Source of the DNA: Puniceicoccaceae bacterium K14
Lineage (GTDB): Bacteria > Verrucomicrobiota > Verrucomicrobiia > Opitutales > Opitutaceae
DNA length: 64,000 nucleotides
Direction of reading: 5' to 3'
NCBI GenBank assembly: GCA_022538095.1
Contig: JAKYXN010000015.1
Span: 1 to 64,000 of the forward strand
The position numbers and the translations under genes are program-made. Positions 43,087 through 51,985 of this stretch are shown here, in pieces. Each line of letters starts with the position of its first letter. The first letter of the stretch is position 1. The notes beneath the pieces are model-generated. The model was not told where the DNA came from, ran no database searches, and was given only the letters and a program-made list of their open reading frames with translations.

Positions 43087-44274
43087 CTAGTACGAGGAAT
43101 TGTTCTCTTCGTTAGAGTTCGGGCTCGTTATCAAATATTTGTTTATCGTTTCTCGAGCGTGTTTGGCTAACGATTCGGTCGGTATTTCTTCCCCAGAATC
43201 GAGTTTGCCTGCGTATTCAAAATGTAGTTCATATTGTCTGCGTCCGTCTACTTTGCTCTCAAGTGAGAAGTGTTTGTGTTTGTTAAAGATATCTCGCCAG
43301 GCGGCTCTCACTTCGGACCAGTAAGGTTCTGTTTTTTTCCAGTAATCATCTGCTTTTTCAAGGCTTGGGTCGGTAATCAGTTCGTATCGATTTAGCCCAA
43401 TTTCGTGACCACGGAAACTTGTTTCGTTCTCTTCTCCATTGGCAGAGCGTTTCCAATTGTTTTGCATGTGGACCCATCCTGTAGGGGTAATTGTTATGCG
43501 GTGAGATCCCACGAGAGAGCCGTAGTCATCACGTATGCTGTATTCGCGGCGAGGAAGAGGGCGAGCGTGCTCTTCGCTTTGCCAAAACGACCGATTGCCT
43601 TGGTGATTCCAGTGTCCGACGACTTCGTAACGAGGTGAATCGTCTACTTGCCAAACGGTTTGAGTCCAGGATTTTACGATGGACGCGGGCGATCGTTTTT
43701 CATGCTTCCAGGACATGTTTCCTTGGAAAGTGTGCAAATCGGTGTCCTGATAAGTCCAGTCTTGTCGCCAATGCTTCATGACGAATGGACCTTGTGTGGA
43801 TCCGTCGTCCTTTTGGAAATACATTACAAGGGTGTGTTGTAGGCTTATAAACTCTCCGCGATCTTCTAGCACACGTACTTGTTCGGTGCTCCATGAGTGG
43901 TAGGGCCGGGTGGGTTCGAATTCGGGGCTCAGGCCGAGCGTTTCAAGGAAATTGAAACTCGCTTTGTAACTCCCTGCCATAGAGAGGATGGCCGCCCGGT
44001 CTTTCTCGAAACTACTCGAAGCGTTGGCGATGGATTCGAGTGGTAAGCTGCGTGTAAGAGCGAGTTCTACTGGTGTGCCCTTGCTCGAGCCTCCTCGCGG
44101 CTTTGCAAGATTTTCTGGAAGATTGCCCCAACCAAATACGTATTGCTGAGTGGCTTGCTCTTTTGGGGCGCCTTTTGCGTCGGGTGCAGGTTGACTCGTC
44201 GATTCCGTAGTCTTGCATCCGCTAAGGATCGATAGAGCTACTATGGCTAGTAATTTTAGGAATATGGCCTTCAT
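43087..44274 (-). CDS. DUF6607-family lipoprotein
   Basis: The 395-residue protein has a lipobox L-S-G-C (Cys about 20). The DUF6607 pattern is recognisable: D-R-A-A-I-L-S-M-A-G near residue 92, K-H-W-R-Q-D-W-T-Y-Q near 165, W-Q-V-D-D-S-P-R-Y near 210, R-P-L-P-R-R-E-Y-S near 245 and G-W-V-H-M-Q-N-N-W-K near 275. The family's function is unknown, but its members often sit beside TonB receptors. It lies 32 bp after the DUF2249-like gene and 48 bp before flavodoxin. Confidence 0.72.
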   Translation of the reverse strand: MKAIFLKLLAIVALSILSGCKTTESTSQPAPDAKGAPKEQATQQYVFGWGNLPENLAKPRGGSSKGTPVELALTRSLPLESIANASSSFEKDRAAILSMAGSYKASFNFLETLGLSPEFEPTRPYHSWSTEQVRVLEDRGEFISLQHTLVMYFQKDDGSTQGPFVMKHWRQDWTYQDTDLHTFQGNMSWKHEKRSPASIVKSWTQTVWQVDDSPRYEVVGHWNHQGNRSFWQSEEHARPLPRREYSIRDDYGSLVGSHRITITPTGWVHMQNNWKRSANGEENETSFRGHEIGLNRYELITDPSLEKADDYWKKTEPYWSEVRAAWRDIFNKHKHFSLESKVDGRRQYELHFEYAGKLDSGEEIPTESLAKHARETINKYLITSPNSNEENNSSY

Positions 44275-44306
44275 GTGTCTTTTGTTATAAATGGGAATAA
44301 GGAAGT

Positions 44307-44531
44307 CTATCGGCCTAAGAATATTCTGTATCCTTCTGGTGGATAAACAAATGCTTGAATGTTTAGCCCTAAGTCGATGAATGTTTCGTAGAGCTCAATA
44401 GGGTCGTGATCGCATAAGGCCCAAAACGAATTGTGAATTTTTGTCTGCGAGGCACGCTCTGCTACTTTGGTTTTAGCAGTTTCAACGTCGAGACTTCTCA
44501 GGTCGAGTGCGTTAGCGATAGTGTGGTCCAT
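44307..44531 (-). CDS. Small DUF2249/TusA-like protein
   Basis: The 74-residue protein begins MDHTIANALDLRSLDVETAK. The L-D-L-R-S-L start, the C-D-H-D-P-I-E-L-Y motif at about residues 41-49 and the Y-P-P-E-G-Y-R-I ending follow the DUF2249 small alpha/beta fold, related to TusA but without its catalytic cysteine position. DUF2249 proteins often go with redox, iron or hemerythrin functions. It lies 15 bp after fumC and 32 bp before the DUF6607 gene. Confidence 0.6.
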   Translation of the reverse strand: MDHTIANALDLRSLDVETAKTKVAERASQTKIHNSFWALCDHDPIELYETFIDLGLNIQAFVYPPEGYRIFLGR

Positions 44532-44546
44532 GGTGTTGTATGTGAA

Positions 44547-45947
44547 TCAACTGTTTCTGGGACCTGTCATATTAGCGGGTTGGACCCATTGATCAAATTG
44601 TTCTTCGGCCAAGAGCTTTAGCTTCAAAGCAGCTTGCTTAAGGGTCGTGTTTTCAGAATGAGCCTTTTTGGCGATCTTTGCGGCGTTGTCGTATCCTATA
44701 TGCGGATTCAATGCGGTTACTAGCATTAGAGAATTGTTTAAATGTTCGCTGATGCGGTTGTGGTTGGGCTCAATGCCAATGACGCAATGGTGAGTGAAGG
44801 CGTGGCATGCATCGCCTAGAAGGTTTGCCGATTGAAGAAAGGCATTGGCCATAACCGGCTTGTAGACATTGAGCTGGAAATGCCCGTTGGCCCCGGCGAA
44901 GGTGATGGTTGTGTCGTTCCCGATGACCTGAGCGCATACCATTGTAATGGCTTCAACTTGAGTCGGGTTGACTTTGCCTGGCATAATCGACGAGCCTGGC
45001 TCATTGGCAGGTAGACTGATTTCTCCGATTCCTGACCGTGGGCCTGATGCGATTACGCGGATGTCGTGGGCAATTTTAGAGAGACTTACGGCAATTTGTT
45101 TGAGTGCTCCGTGAGATTCTACGATTGCGTCATGCGCGGATAAGGCTTCAAATTTGTTCGGTGCGGTTACAAAGGGAAAACCGGTGATGTCAGCAATCGA
45201 TTCAGCGACAGACTCCGCATAGCCGTTTGGAGCGTTGAGACCTGTTCCGACTGCTGTGCCTCCTAGGGCGAGCTCAGTGAGGTGAGGCAAGGTGTTTTTA
45301 ATCGCTTGCAATCCGTGCTCTAATTGCGAGACGTATCCAGAAAACTCTTGTCCGAGAGTTAGAGGCGTTGCGTCCATCCAGTGAGTGCGGCCAATTTTTA
45401 CGATGTCATTCATCTCCTCAGCTTTTTTCGCGAGTGCGTCTTTGAGGGCTTCGATCTTGGGCAGGGTGTGTCTGACAAGCTTCTCATAGGCTGCTATGTG
45501 CATCGCGGTCGGAAAGGTGTCGTTGGACGACTGTGATTTGTTTACATCGTCGTTGGGGTGTATTGAGCGGTCGCCAACTCCAAGAGCCTTGCCTTCTATT
45601 GTATGGCAGCGATTGGCGATTACTTCGTTGCAATTCATGTTAGATTGGGTACCGGAGCCGGTTTGCCAAACGACTAGGGGAAAATGTTCGTCGAGATCGC
45701 CGACGATAATCTCGTCACACGCACGGCTTATGAGATCTGCTTTTTCTTTGGCGAGAACTCCTAGAGAGCAGTTTGTTATTGCTGCCGCTTTCTTGAGGAC
45801 TCCGAAGGCACGAATGATCTCTATCGGCATCGATGCCGCTGGCCCAATGGGGAAGTTAATTATGGATCGCTGGGTTTGAGCTCCCCAATATTTATCTGTA
45901 GGGACGTTCACTTCGCCCATAGTATCTTTTTCAATTCGGTAATCCAT
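44547..45947 (-). CDS. fumC: Class II fumarate hydratase (iron-free)
   Basis: The start at 45947 ([16 protein letters not shown]) fits the family; a longer ORF would start 33 bp upstream, near operator S3. The product has 466 residues, the usual length. Motifs: [11 protein letters not shown] near 92, G-R-T-H-W-M-D-A near 185 and the signature [13 protein letters not shown] near 317. It makes malate from fumarate in the TCA cycle. Unlike class I enzymes it carries no iron-sulfur cluster, so it works in iron shortage. Double operators S3 and S4 lie upstream, and DUF2249-like, DUF6607 and flavodoxin genes follow. Confidence 0.95.
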   Translation of the reverse strand: MDYRIEKDTMGEVNVPTDKYWGAQTQRSIINFPIGPAASMPIEIIRAFGVLKKAAAITNCSLGVLAKEKADLISRACDEIIVGDLDEHFPLVVWQTGSGTQSNMNCNEVIANRCHTIEGKALGVGDRSIHPNDDVNKSQSSNDTFPTAMHIAAYEKLVRHTLPKIEALKDALAKKAEEMNDIVKIGRTHWMDATPLTLGQEFSGYVSQLEHGLQAIKNTLPHLTELALGGTAVGTGLNAPNGYAESVAESIADITGFPFVTAPNKFEALSAHDAIVESHGALKQIAVSLSKIAHDIRVIASGPRSGIGEISLPANEPGSSIMPGKVNPTQVEAITMVCAQVIGNDTTITFAGANGHFQLNVYKPVMANAFLQSANLLGDACHAFTHHCVIGIEPNHNRISEHLNNSLMLVTALNPHIGYDNAAKIAKKAHSENTTLKQAALKLKLLAEEQFDQWVQPANMTGPRNS

Positions 45948-45984
45948 TTTAAGTGACGAAACTGTACTGGATTTTCGCATCGAA

Positions 45985-46026
45985 TCTCCACTCCGAGAAG
46001 GAGGATTGTGACCCCGAAACGGATTT
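45985..46026 (-). promoter_or_regulatory. Double operator S3, upstream of fumC
   Basis: On the minus strand the half-sites are ATCCGTTTCGGGGTC and CTCCTTCTCGGAGTG, 21 bp apart. A possible -10 (TACAGT, 45961-45966) follows about 18 bp later. The implied start is close to the fumC ATG, so the leader is short. With S4 it forms a four-half-site region in front of fumC. Confidence 0.75.
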
Positions 46027-46107
46027 AGTTACTTATTTTGAGAAAATGGAACTTTTTTCTATTCTGAAAAAGAGCGACGTATGTCGTTGAATTAGGATGA
46101 CTTTTCA

Positions 46108-46147
46108 GGTGCTCCCAAACGGATTTAATATGCTCTCATACGGATTT
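46108..46147 (-). promoter_or_regulatory. Double operator S4, distal site between fumC and the heme receptor
   Basis: On the minus strand the half-sites are ATCCGTATGAGAGCA and ATCCGTTTGGGAGCA, 21 bp apart. They point toward fumC and lie about 160 bp upstream of its start. The 520-bp gap 45948-46467 between the divergent genes contains S3, S4 and S5 and otherwise no gene. Confidence 0.7.
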
Positions 46148-46303
46148 TGTACGATATGATTTGGGTTGGGCATGGATTATGGTAATGTAATATTAGCTGT
46201 AATTTAAAATGGGATACTGAAAATTTGGAGGCGCGTGGTTCTCTCAAAAATCCACGAGTGAGTATAATCTGAGGATTGAAATTCTGTAGCGCAGTAGTTC
46301 GGG

Positions 46304-46345
46304 TTATCCGTTTCGGAGTGATGATTATCCGTCTCGGAGTGGATG
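46304..46345 (+). promoter_or_regulatory. Double operator S5 and promoter of the heme-receptor operon
   Basis: Two plus-strand half-sites, ATCCGTTTCGGAGTG and ATCCGTCTCGGAGTG, lie in perfect 21-bp register and are the closest pair to consensus in the window. A strong -10 (TATACT, 46360-46365) follows 15 bp later, with no recognisable -35 other than the operator. The implied start near 46372 leaves a leader of about 95 nt before the ATG at 46468. Confidence 0.8.
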
Positions 46346-46467
46346 TTACGTTTTTTTTATATACTATGATTCCATTAAACAGAGATCAGGAAATCTAAAA
46401 TAGATAATGTATTAGTGTGAGTAATACTGATTTTAGTGGCCTTGGTTTCTCTATGTCATCACTAACT

Positions 46468-48816
46468 ATGAAAGATAAAAAATCCCTAGGAGTAGTTTTA
46501 TTCGGAACTTTGGCAGTATTTGCTACAAGCCACCTAATTGGCGAGGAACTGGAAGAAATTGTTGAATTCGAGCGTGTCACAATTATCGGGCAAGATATCG
46601 CAAGAGATGCTGAAATCGATACGTATTCTGCGGAAGACTTAGAGGAATTCCAGATACAAGATATCGAGGATTTGGTTCGTTCGGTTCCGGGCGTTTCAGT
46701 TTCCAGAGGGGATGATCGTTGGGGCTCTAGTGGCTTTAATATAAGAGGTTTAGACGAAGACCGCGTTGCCATAAATGTTGACGGTATTCCTCAGGGAGAG
46801 ACCCTCAAGTACGAAGGTGGTCAGGCGTATGGATACTTTAAAGGTTCTCGCAATGGTGTAGATATCGAAGCGTTGAAGTCAGTTGAAATAGTCAAAGGGG
46901 CAGATTCGATTCTCTCGGGAAGTGGAGCGTTGGCAGGAGCTGTGAATTACACTACTAAAGATCCAAGTGACTTCTTGGAACTCAGTGGTGGCGATACGTA
47001 TTTCGGCCTGAAAGCTAGCTTCAATGGAGCAAATGACGAATTAATGGGCTCATTGAGCTTTGCCAATCGTGTAGGTGGTTTGGAGACTCTTGTTATTTAT
47101 ACTCATCGTGAGGGTAGTGAATACAAGAATTACGATATGGATGGAGCTGATATCGCAGGTGAAGACCGCGAAATCCCAGACCCGCAAGATACGGAAACCG
47201 ATAGTTTGTTGGTTAAGCTAGATTACTCAGTCGATGAGAACCAGACTTTAGGTGTCGTTTTTTCCTTGTATGGTTTGAACCCAGTTACTGATGCCCAGTC
47301 ATTCAATGGAGGTTGGTATTCAAATCGAATCGGAGACGATTATCGCGAAACTAATCGTATTGGTTTGACTTACGACTTGCAGCTGGAAGGAGGCGTCTTT
47401 GACTCCATGGAGGCTTCGTATAATAGGCAGACATCGGACTTCGAAGCGAATACGCTTCAGCATGTTGAATATTATTTCGGTGAGTTTTTTAATGCAAATG
47501 AAGATCGTCGCGATGTTCGTTCGTTAAACCAAGAACTGGATCAATTAGCTGTGGATTTTACCAAAGAATTTGGCACAGATAGAATCTTCCACAAACTTGT
47601 TTATGGTGTGGAGTATTTAGACAAAGGAATTGAGAACAGCCAAGTTAGATATAGTAATGAAGCTCCAGATTATGCTGGATATGTGAGAAATGTTAACTCT
47701 GCTTTAATTCCAAGTTCTGAGTCGAGAACACACACTATCTATGGACTGGATACAGTGGATTTTGGTGAAAATACACGATTGAGAATTGGTGCAAGGCTTG
47801 ATGATGTGAATTACGATTCGACAGCAGACGAGAACTACGAGGATGACACCGGAACGCTTGGGGAAACATCATTCTCGTCATTTACTTGGACTGTTGGACT
47901 GGAGCAGGATTTGACTGAAAATCTAACTGCGGCAATAGGAATATCAACTGGATTCCGAGCGCCAACAATTGAGGAAATGTATCAAGTGGATGGTGATTTC
48001 GATGATTGGGATACGATTGCGAATCCGAATCTTGAAGGCGAAAAATCAAGGAATTTCGATATTTCAATTAAAGGAGAGTACGAGCTTGGAAGCTTTAGAT
48101 TAGCGTATTTTAACAGTAATTACGAAGATTTCATAGCTTACGAAGAAATCGATAGCGGGAGTCCATTCTATGTAGAGAATCCGAATTATGTTCAGGATCC
48201 GAACGATGAAAACAGTCCTGCGAATGACGAATACTATATTCCTATCAATATTGATGGTGCGGAAATTGAAGGCGTTGAGTTCAGTGGAGATCTCGACTTG
48301 AGCAAAGTGTTTGGAATATCTAAAGGTTATCGAGCGAGTTTACACGCAGCTTATACCTATGGTGATGAAGACAATGGAGACCCTGTTTTCACTATCCAGC
48401 CATTTAGCATGTCCTTTGGGCTTAGTTATTTGCAGCCAGAAAATGTTTGGGGAGCCAGTCTTATGACGACTTATACAGAAGCAAAAAATAAGGATGATGC
48501 TTATCGAACTGGATTCGATGATGATGAGAATGTAGTTAGAATTTACCCTTCGATATTCACCGATGAGTATGCGGCAGAAGCTGATAAACTGGGTTCAACT
48601 TTATTGGATCTAACCTTCTTCTACAACGTAACTGATGATTTGAAACTCACCGCAGGCGTGTATAATTTGACTGATGAAGAGTACTATACTTGGGATGGTA
48701 TACGGTTTTTAGATCAAGGGGATTTTCGTCCTGGTATTGGCGCATCACCTACGGGAATTTTGCGCTATACTGATCCAGGTCGTTATGTGAAGTTCAGTGC
48801 GAGTTACAGTTTTTAG
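46468..48816 (+). CDS. TonB-dependent receptor, heme/hemoglobin-type
   Basis: The start at 46468 (MKDKKSLGVVLFGTLAVFAT) gives a signal peptide; a GTG 17 codons and an ATG 5 codons upstream are less likely. The 782-residue product has a TonB-box-like E-R-V-T-I-I-G, a plug with V-P-G-V-S-V-S-R-G, F-N-I-R-G-L-D-E-D-R-V-A-I-N-V-D-G-I-P-Q-G and V-E-I-V-K-G-A-D-S-I-L-S-G-S-G, and a barrel with G-F-R-A-P-T-I-E-E-M-Y. The last motif and the plug fit hemoglobin/transferrin/heme receptors. The C-terminus ends S-A-S-Y-S-F. It is the first gene of an operon running to the EF-hand gene, with a terminator just after it. Confidence 0.87.
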   Translation: MKDKKSLGVVLFGTLAVFATSHLIGEELEEIVEFERVTIIGQDIARDAEIDTYSAEDLEEFQIQDIEDLVRSVPGVSVSRGDDRWGSSGFNIRGLDEDRVAINVDGIPQGETLKYEGGQAYGYFKGSRNGVDIEALKSVEIVKGADSILSGSGALAGAVNYTTKDPSDFLELSGGDTYFGLKASFNGANDELMGSLSFANRVGGLETLVIYTHREGSEYKNYDMDGADIAGEDREIPDPQDTETDSLLVKLDYSVDENQTLGVVFSLYGLNPVTDAQSFNGGWYSNRIGDDYRETNRIGLTYDLQLEGGVFDSMEASYNRQTSDFEANTLQHVEYYFGEFFNANEDRRDVRSLNQELDQLAVDFTKEFGTDRIFHKLVYGVEYLDKGIENSQVRYSNEAPDYAGYVRNVNSALIPSSESRTHTIYGLDTVDFGENTRLRIGARLDDVNYDSTADENYEDDTGTLGETSFSSFTWTVGLEQDLTENLTAAIGISTGFRAPTIEEMYQVDGDFDDWDTIANPNLEGEKSRNFDISIKGEYELGSFRLAYFNSNYEDFIAYEEIDSGSPFYVENPNYVQDPNDENSPANDEYYIPINIDGAEIEGVEFSGDLDLSKVFGISKGYRASLHAAYTYGDEDNGDPVFTIQPFSMSFGLSYLQPENVWGASLMTTYTEAKNKDDAYRTGFDDDENVVRIYPSIFTDEYAAEADKLGSTLLDLTFFYNVTDDLKLTAGVYNLTDEEYYTWDGIRFLDQGDFRPGIGASPTGILRYTDPGRYVKFSASYSF

Positions 48817-48849
48817 TTAATTTCGTCTATAAGGTCTATTCATAAGATC

Positions 48850-48879
48850 GAGGACGGGCCTTACGGGAGGTCCGTCCTC
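48850..48879 (+). terminator. Hairpin terminator or attenuator after the heme receptor
   Basis: GAGGACGGGCC (48850-48860) pairs with GGTCCGTCCTC (48869-48879) with one mismatch, then TTGAATTGTT follows. The T run is weak, so partial read-through into the ApbE gene is likely. This could lower expression of the downstream genes relative to the receptor. Confidence 0.6.
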
Positions 48880-48899
48880 TTGAATTGTTAAGTGTTTCT

Positions 48900-50399
48900 A
48901 TGAGTAAGTGTACATTTGGACTATTGAGGGTTGTGGTTATCGTATCTTTGATTGCGGCACACGTTTTGGAGGCTGAGGAGCATCGCTTCCACCGGGATCA
49001 TATTTTGGGTACTTCCTATGACCTAACAGTTGTTGTGGACGACCCCGATATTGCCCAAGCAACGGAGGCAGCTGTGATACAGGAAATTGAGCGGTTGACT
49101 GCTATTTTGAATTTGTATGATTCCGAATCGGAAATATCCCGACTTAATAGGGCAGATGCTATGATTGTATCCGAGGATCTGTTTGCTGTCCTTAAAATCA
49201 GCGAGCACTGGCGAAAAGTAACACGTAATGTGTTTAGCGCTCGAATAGGAGGCTTGCTCGATGTTTGGAAACGAGCTCGTAAGGAAGGAAAATTGCCAGA
49301 TCGTCCATCGTTGCGTGTACAGGCTGATGAAATTCGTTCGGCTAAGTTAGTTTTGAATGAAGATAGTCGAGAGGTCACTCGTCCTAAGGAAATTACTTTT
49401 GCGACTGATGCGGTGGCTAAGGGGTACATTATCGACAAGGCGTTTGAAGTTGCTGAGAGTGTCGCCGCTGACGCATCTGGAATTTTGCTTGATATTGGAG
49501 GTGATATTCGGGTTTTGGGTGCTGCGGCAGGCGGAGATCCTTGGACTCTGGGTGTATCCACTCCTGAGATTCAGAATGATAGTGCGGCACCTGTTCAGGC
49601 GGTTGCTTTGAGTGTGGGCGCTATGGCAACAAGTGGACATACTGCACGTTCATTTGAAATCAATGAGAAGAAGTATTCTCATATTATTGATACAAAGTCT
49701 GGTTGGCCGGCCCCCCGGATGCATTCGGCGACGGTAGTGTCTAAGAACGCAACTACGGCTGATCTACTGGCGACGGCTTTCACTGCTATGAATGCGACGA
49801 CTGCGATAAATTTGGCGGAAGATTTGCCTGATGTGGAGTGTTTGATACTCGACGTTGATGGTCGCCGTTATTCGAGCCCAGGTTGGGCGGATTATTCGAA
49901 ACCTCTTCCTGGCAAGAAGACTAGGGACGCTTCTCTTTGGCCGGATGGTTTCAGTTTAATTTTGGACTACGAAATTCCAAAAAAGAAAGTATCCAAATAT
50001 CGAGCTCCGTATTTGTCAATTTGGGTAACGGATGCGGATCGAAATCTAGTTAAGACGTTAATTATGCTCGGTGATGAGACGCGTTGGATGGAAGAGAACT
50101 ACGTGTGGTGGCGTCGCTACGCACGAAAAGAGTCGAGCCTAGTGGATGCGATGAGCCAAGCGTCTCGTAAGCCAGGTCGATATCAACTGATTTGGGATGG
50201 CTACGATGATTTTGGAAATCCGATCTCTCAGGGTGAGTATACGCTTAACATCGAAGCCAGCCGAGAGCATGGCGAACACACGTTGGCCAAAATCGAGCTA
50301 CTTATTGGTGGTAAGAAACAGCGGATTCGTCGGAAAGCGGATGGAGAGCTTGGCCCAATCCGAATAGAGTATTCGAAAACGGAGGATAGGGAGAATTAA
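48900..50399 (+). CDS. apbE: FAD:protein FMN transferase fused to DUF2271
   Basis: The start at 48900 (MSKCTFGLLRVVVIV) gives a signal peptide; an in-frame TTG lies 5 codons upstream. The 499-residue protein has an ApbE domain at residues about 30-340 (I-L-G-T-S-Y-D-L, Y-D-S-E-S-E-I-S-R-L-N, D-A-V-A-K-G-Y-I-I-D, G-G-D-I-R-V-L-G, A-T-S-G, Y-S-H-I-I-D). It moves FMN from FAD onto threonines of exported redox proteins. Residues about 345-490 are DUF2271 (Y-L-S-I-W-V-T-D, R-Y-Q-L-I-W-D-G-Y-D-D-F-G). It acts outside the inner membrane, and the neighbouring PepSY protein is a likely partner. Confidence 0.9.
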   Translation: MSKCTFGLLRVVVIVSLIAAHVLEAEEHRFHRDHILGTSYDLTVVVDDPDIAQATEAAVIQEIERLTAILNLYDSESEISRLNRADAMIVSEDLFAVLKISEHWRKVTRNVFSARIGGLLDVWKRARKEGKLPDRPSLRVQADEIRSAKLVLNEDSREVTRPKEITFATDAVAKGYIIDKAFEVAESVAADASGILLDIGGDIRVLGAAAGGDPWTLGVSTPEIQNDSAAPVQAVALSVGAMATSGHTARSFEINEKKYSHIIDTKSGWPAPRMHSATVVSKNATTADLLATAFTAMNATTAINLAEDLPDVECLILDVDGRRYSSPGWADYSKPLPGKKTRDASLWPDGFSLILDYEIPKKKVSKYRAPYLSIWVTDADRNLVKTLIMLGDETRWMEENYVWWRRYARKESSLVDAMSQASRKPGRYQLIWDGYDDFGNPISQGEYTLNIEASREHGEHTLAKIELLIGGKKQRIRRKADGELGPIRIEYSKTEDREN

Positions 50400-50404
50400 G
50401 TCTA

Positions 50405-51109
50405 ATGGATAGTGAACTGACAGTAGGAAACCAATTTGAAGCGTCTACGGTGGAGACTCCGTCTCGTCGCCGAGGGGAGGCGACGAGTACGCGACGTAAG
50501 CCGCGTAGTAAGGTAAAGCCAAGGATTCATAAATACTCTCGTGCCCTTCATGCGTATGTGTCTGCGTTCGCTTTTATTATTCTGATGTTTTTTGCAGCGA
50601 GTGGCTTATTGCTGAACCATCCTGAATGGTTTGTTTCAAACGAGAAGACGGAAGTGCCGGAAAGGGTAGCTGAAATTTCCCTAGAAGTCTTGGATAAAGC
50701 GGAAAATACAAATAATCCAGAAGTGGCTTTAGCTAATCTAGTACAAGAACGCTTGCCCTTGAGAGGGGTTTTTCAGAGTGCGGAAATTTTTCCAGGGGAG
50801 GAGGCCTTTTTACGCTTTAGCGGAGTGAAGGGTAGCAGTGATGTTATAATAAATTTGGAAACGGGAGGGGTTGAATACGAGGTGGAGACATTTGGTCTTA
50901 CTCAGATTATTCATAATCTGCACCGAGGAAAGGACTCTGGTACTGTATGGAAGGGGCTCATCGATGTATCGGCTATACTGATATTGGCTCTGTCTCTCTT
51001 TGGATTTTGCTTAATGTTTTTTGTGAAGCAGCGGTTGGCGAAGAACTTACTTCTACTGGGGTTAAGTTTAGTGGCGCTTAGCGTCGTGTACGTCGGGTTT
51101 GTCTCATGA
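50405..51109 (+). CDS. PepSY-associated transmembrane protein
   Basis: The 234-residue protein starts with a basic, proline-rich cytoplasmic tail (R-R-K-P-R-S-K-V-K-P-R). A first span at about 55-78 (FAFIILMFFAASGLLLNHP) carries the A-S-G-x-x-L-N-H-P motif of PepSY-associated proteins. An extracytoplasmic domain with L-E-T-G-G-V-E-Y follows, then H-N-L-H-R-G-K and two more spans at about 180-232. It begins 5 bp after the apbE stop. Proteins of this type, found beside ApbE-DUF2271, are thought to pass electrons across the inner membrane. Confidence 0.8.
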   Translation: MDSELTVGNQFEASTVETPSRRRGEATSTRRKPRSKVKPRIHKYSRALHAYVSAFAFIILMFFAASGLLLNHPEWFVSNEKTEVPERVAEISLEVLDKAENTNNPEVALANLVQERLPLRGVFQSAEIFPGEEAFLRFSGVKGSSDVIINLETGGVEYEVETFGLTQIIHNLHRGKDSGTVWKGLIDVSAILILALSLFGFCLMFFVKQRLAKNLLLLGLSLVALSVVYVGFVS

Positions 51110-51144
51110 CTTTGTAAATAAATTTGTAACCTTGTAACTCTACT

Positions 51145-51960
51145 ATGAATAAAATGAATAAATTAGTATCCGTAATCCTGGGGCTTGTGTCTTTGGGTGC
51201 GGCCTCGGTGATGGCTCACACGCCCTACGTATTGCCCAATGCGTTTTCAACTTCTAAGGGGAAGCAGGTCACGGCTGTCGCTTCCTTTACAGAAAAGTAC
51301 TTTGTGCCAGATTTTAAAATTGAGTCCGACGATTTCCATTTGATTTTGCCAGATGGGACTGAAGCCGATTACAAAAATGTGGGTGTGTTTGCTCAGTTGA
51401 CAATCCTTGAGAGTGATTTGGAAACTGAAGGAACGTATCGACTGTCAACCGGAGATCGTCTTGGTCGTAAGTTCAAGATGATGAAATTGGAAGATGGTTG
51501 GGATTATGTGCGCCGTGGAATGGGAGAGCATAGCCCAGAAACTGAAGTTCCTGAAGGCGTTCAAGTTGAAGAGTTTCAATCGCAAACGGTGGCGGTAGCC
51601 TATGTGAGCAAAGGTGCTCCAACGCAAGAGGCTTTAGAGCAAAAGGGAACAGGCTTAGAAATTGTACCTTTAACTCACCCAAGTGAGATATACCTAGATG
51701 ATGGGTTTGAGTTTCAACTGACCTTTAACGGTGAAGCGGTGGGTAAGCATGAAGTGAAAGTATATCGAGAAGGTGGATCGTATGAAGATCCAGAATACGA
51801 GAAGATTGCAACTACAAACAAAAAGGGCAAGGTATTATTGTCTTTTGATGAACCAGGTGTGTATTTGTTAATGACGCGCCACCAAGATCTGGCTCCAGAA
51901 GGATCGGAAACACCTTACCGAAGTTACACGATTTCGTTGACGTTCGAGGTGCAGCGCTAA
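51145..51960 (+). CDS. DUF4198-family periplasmic protein
   Basis: The 271-residue protein has a signal peptide (VSVILGLVSLGAASVMA) and a mature N-terminus H-T-P-Y-V-L-P-N-A-F. The S-E-I-Y-L-D-D-G-F-E-F-Q-L-T-F-N-G-E-A-V motif near residue 185 and the G-V-Y-L-L-M-T-R-H ending fit DUF4198, periplasmic proteins often found with metal-transport genes. It lies 35 bp after the PepSY gene. A metal- or heme-handling role is inference from context. Confidence 0.78.
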   Translation: MNKMNKLVSVILGLVSLGAASVMAHTPYVLPNAFSTSKGKQVTAVASFTEKYFVPDFKIESDDFHLILPDGTEADYKNVGVFAQLTILESDLETEGTYRLSTGDRLGRKFKMMKLEDGWDYVRRGMGEHSPETEVPEGVQVEEFQSQTVAVAYVSKGAPTQEALEQKGTGLEIVPLTHPSEIYLDDGFEFQLTFNGEAVGKHEVKVYREGGSYEDPEYEKIATTNKKGKVLLSFDEPGVYLLMTRHQDLAPEGSETPYRSYTISLTFEVQR

Positions 51961-51985
51961 TTAGGAATTTTATAATAGGCAGAAT

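Noticed and set aside
46148-46303. Fur box (AT-rich 19-bp palindrome) in front of the receptor genes
   Set aside because: I looked in the gaps upstream of both TonB receptors, fumC and the HemS-like operon and saw no convincing GATAATGATAATCATTATC-like sequence; the G+C-richer 21-bp double sites are the consistent signal.
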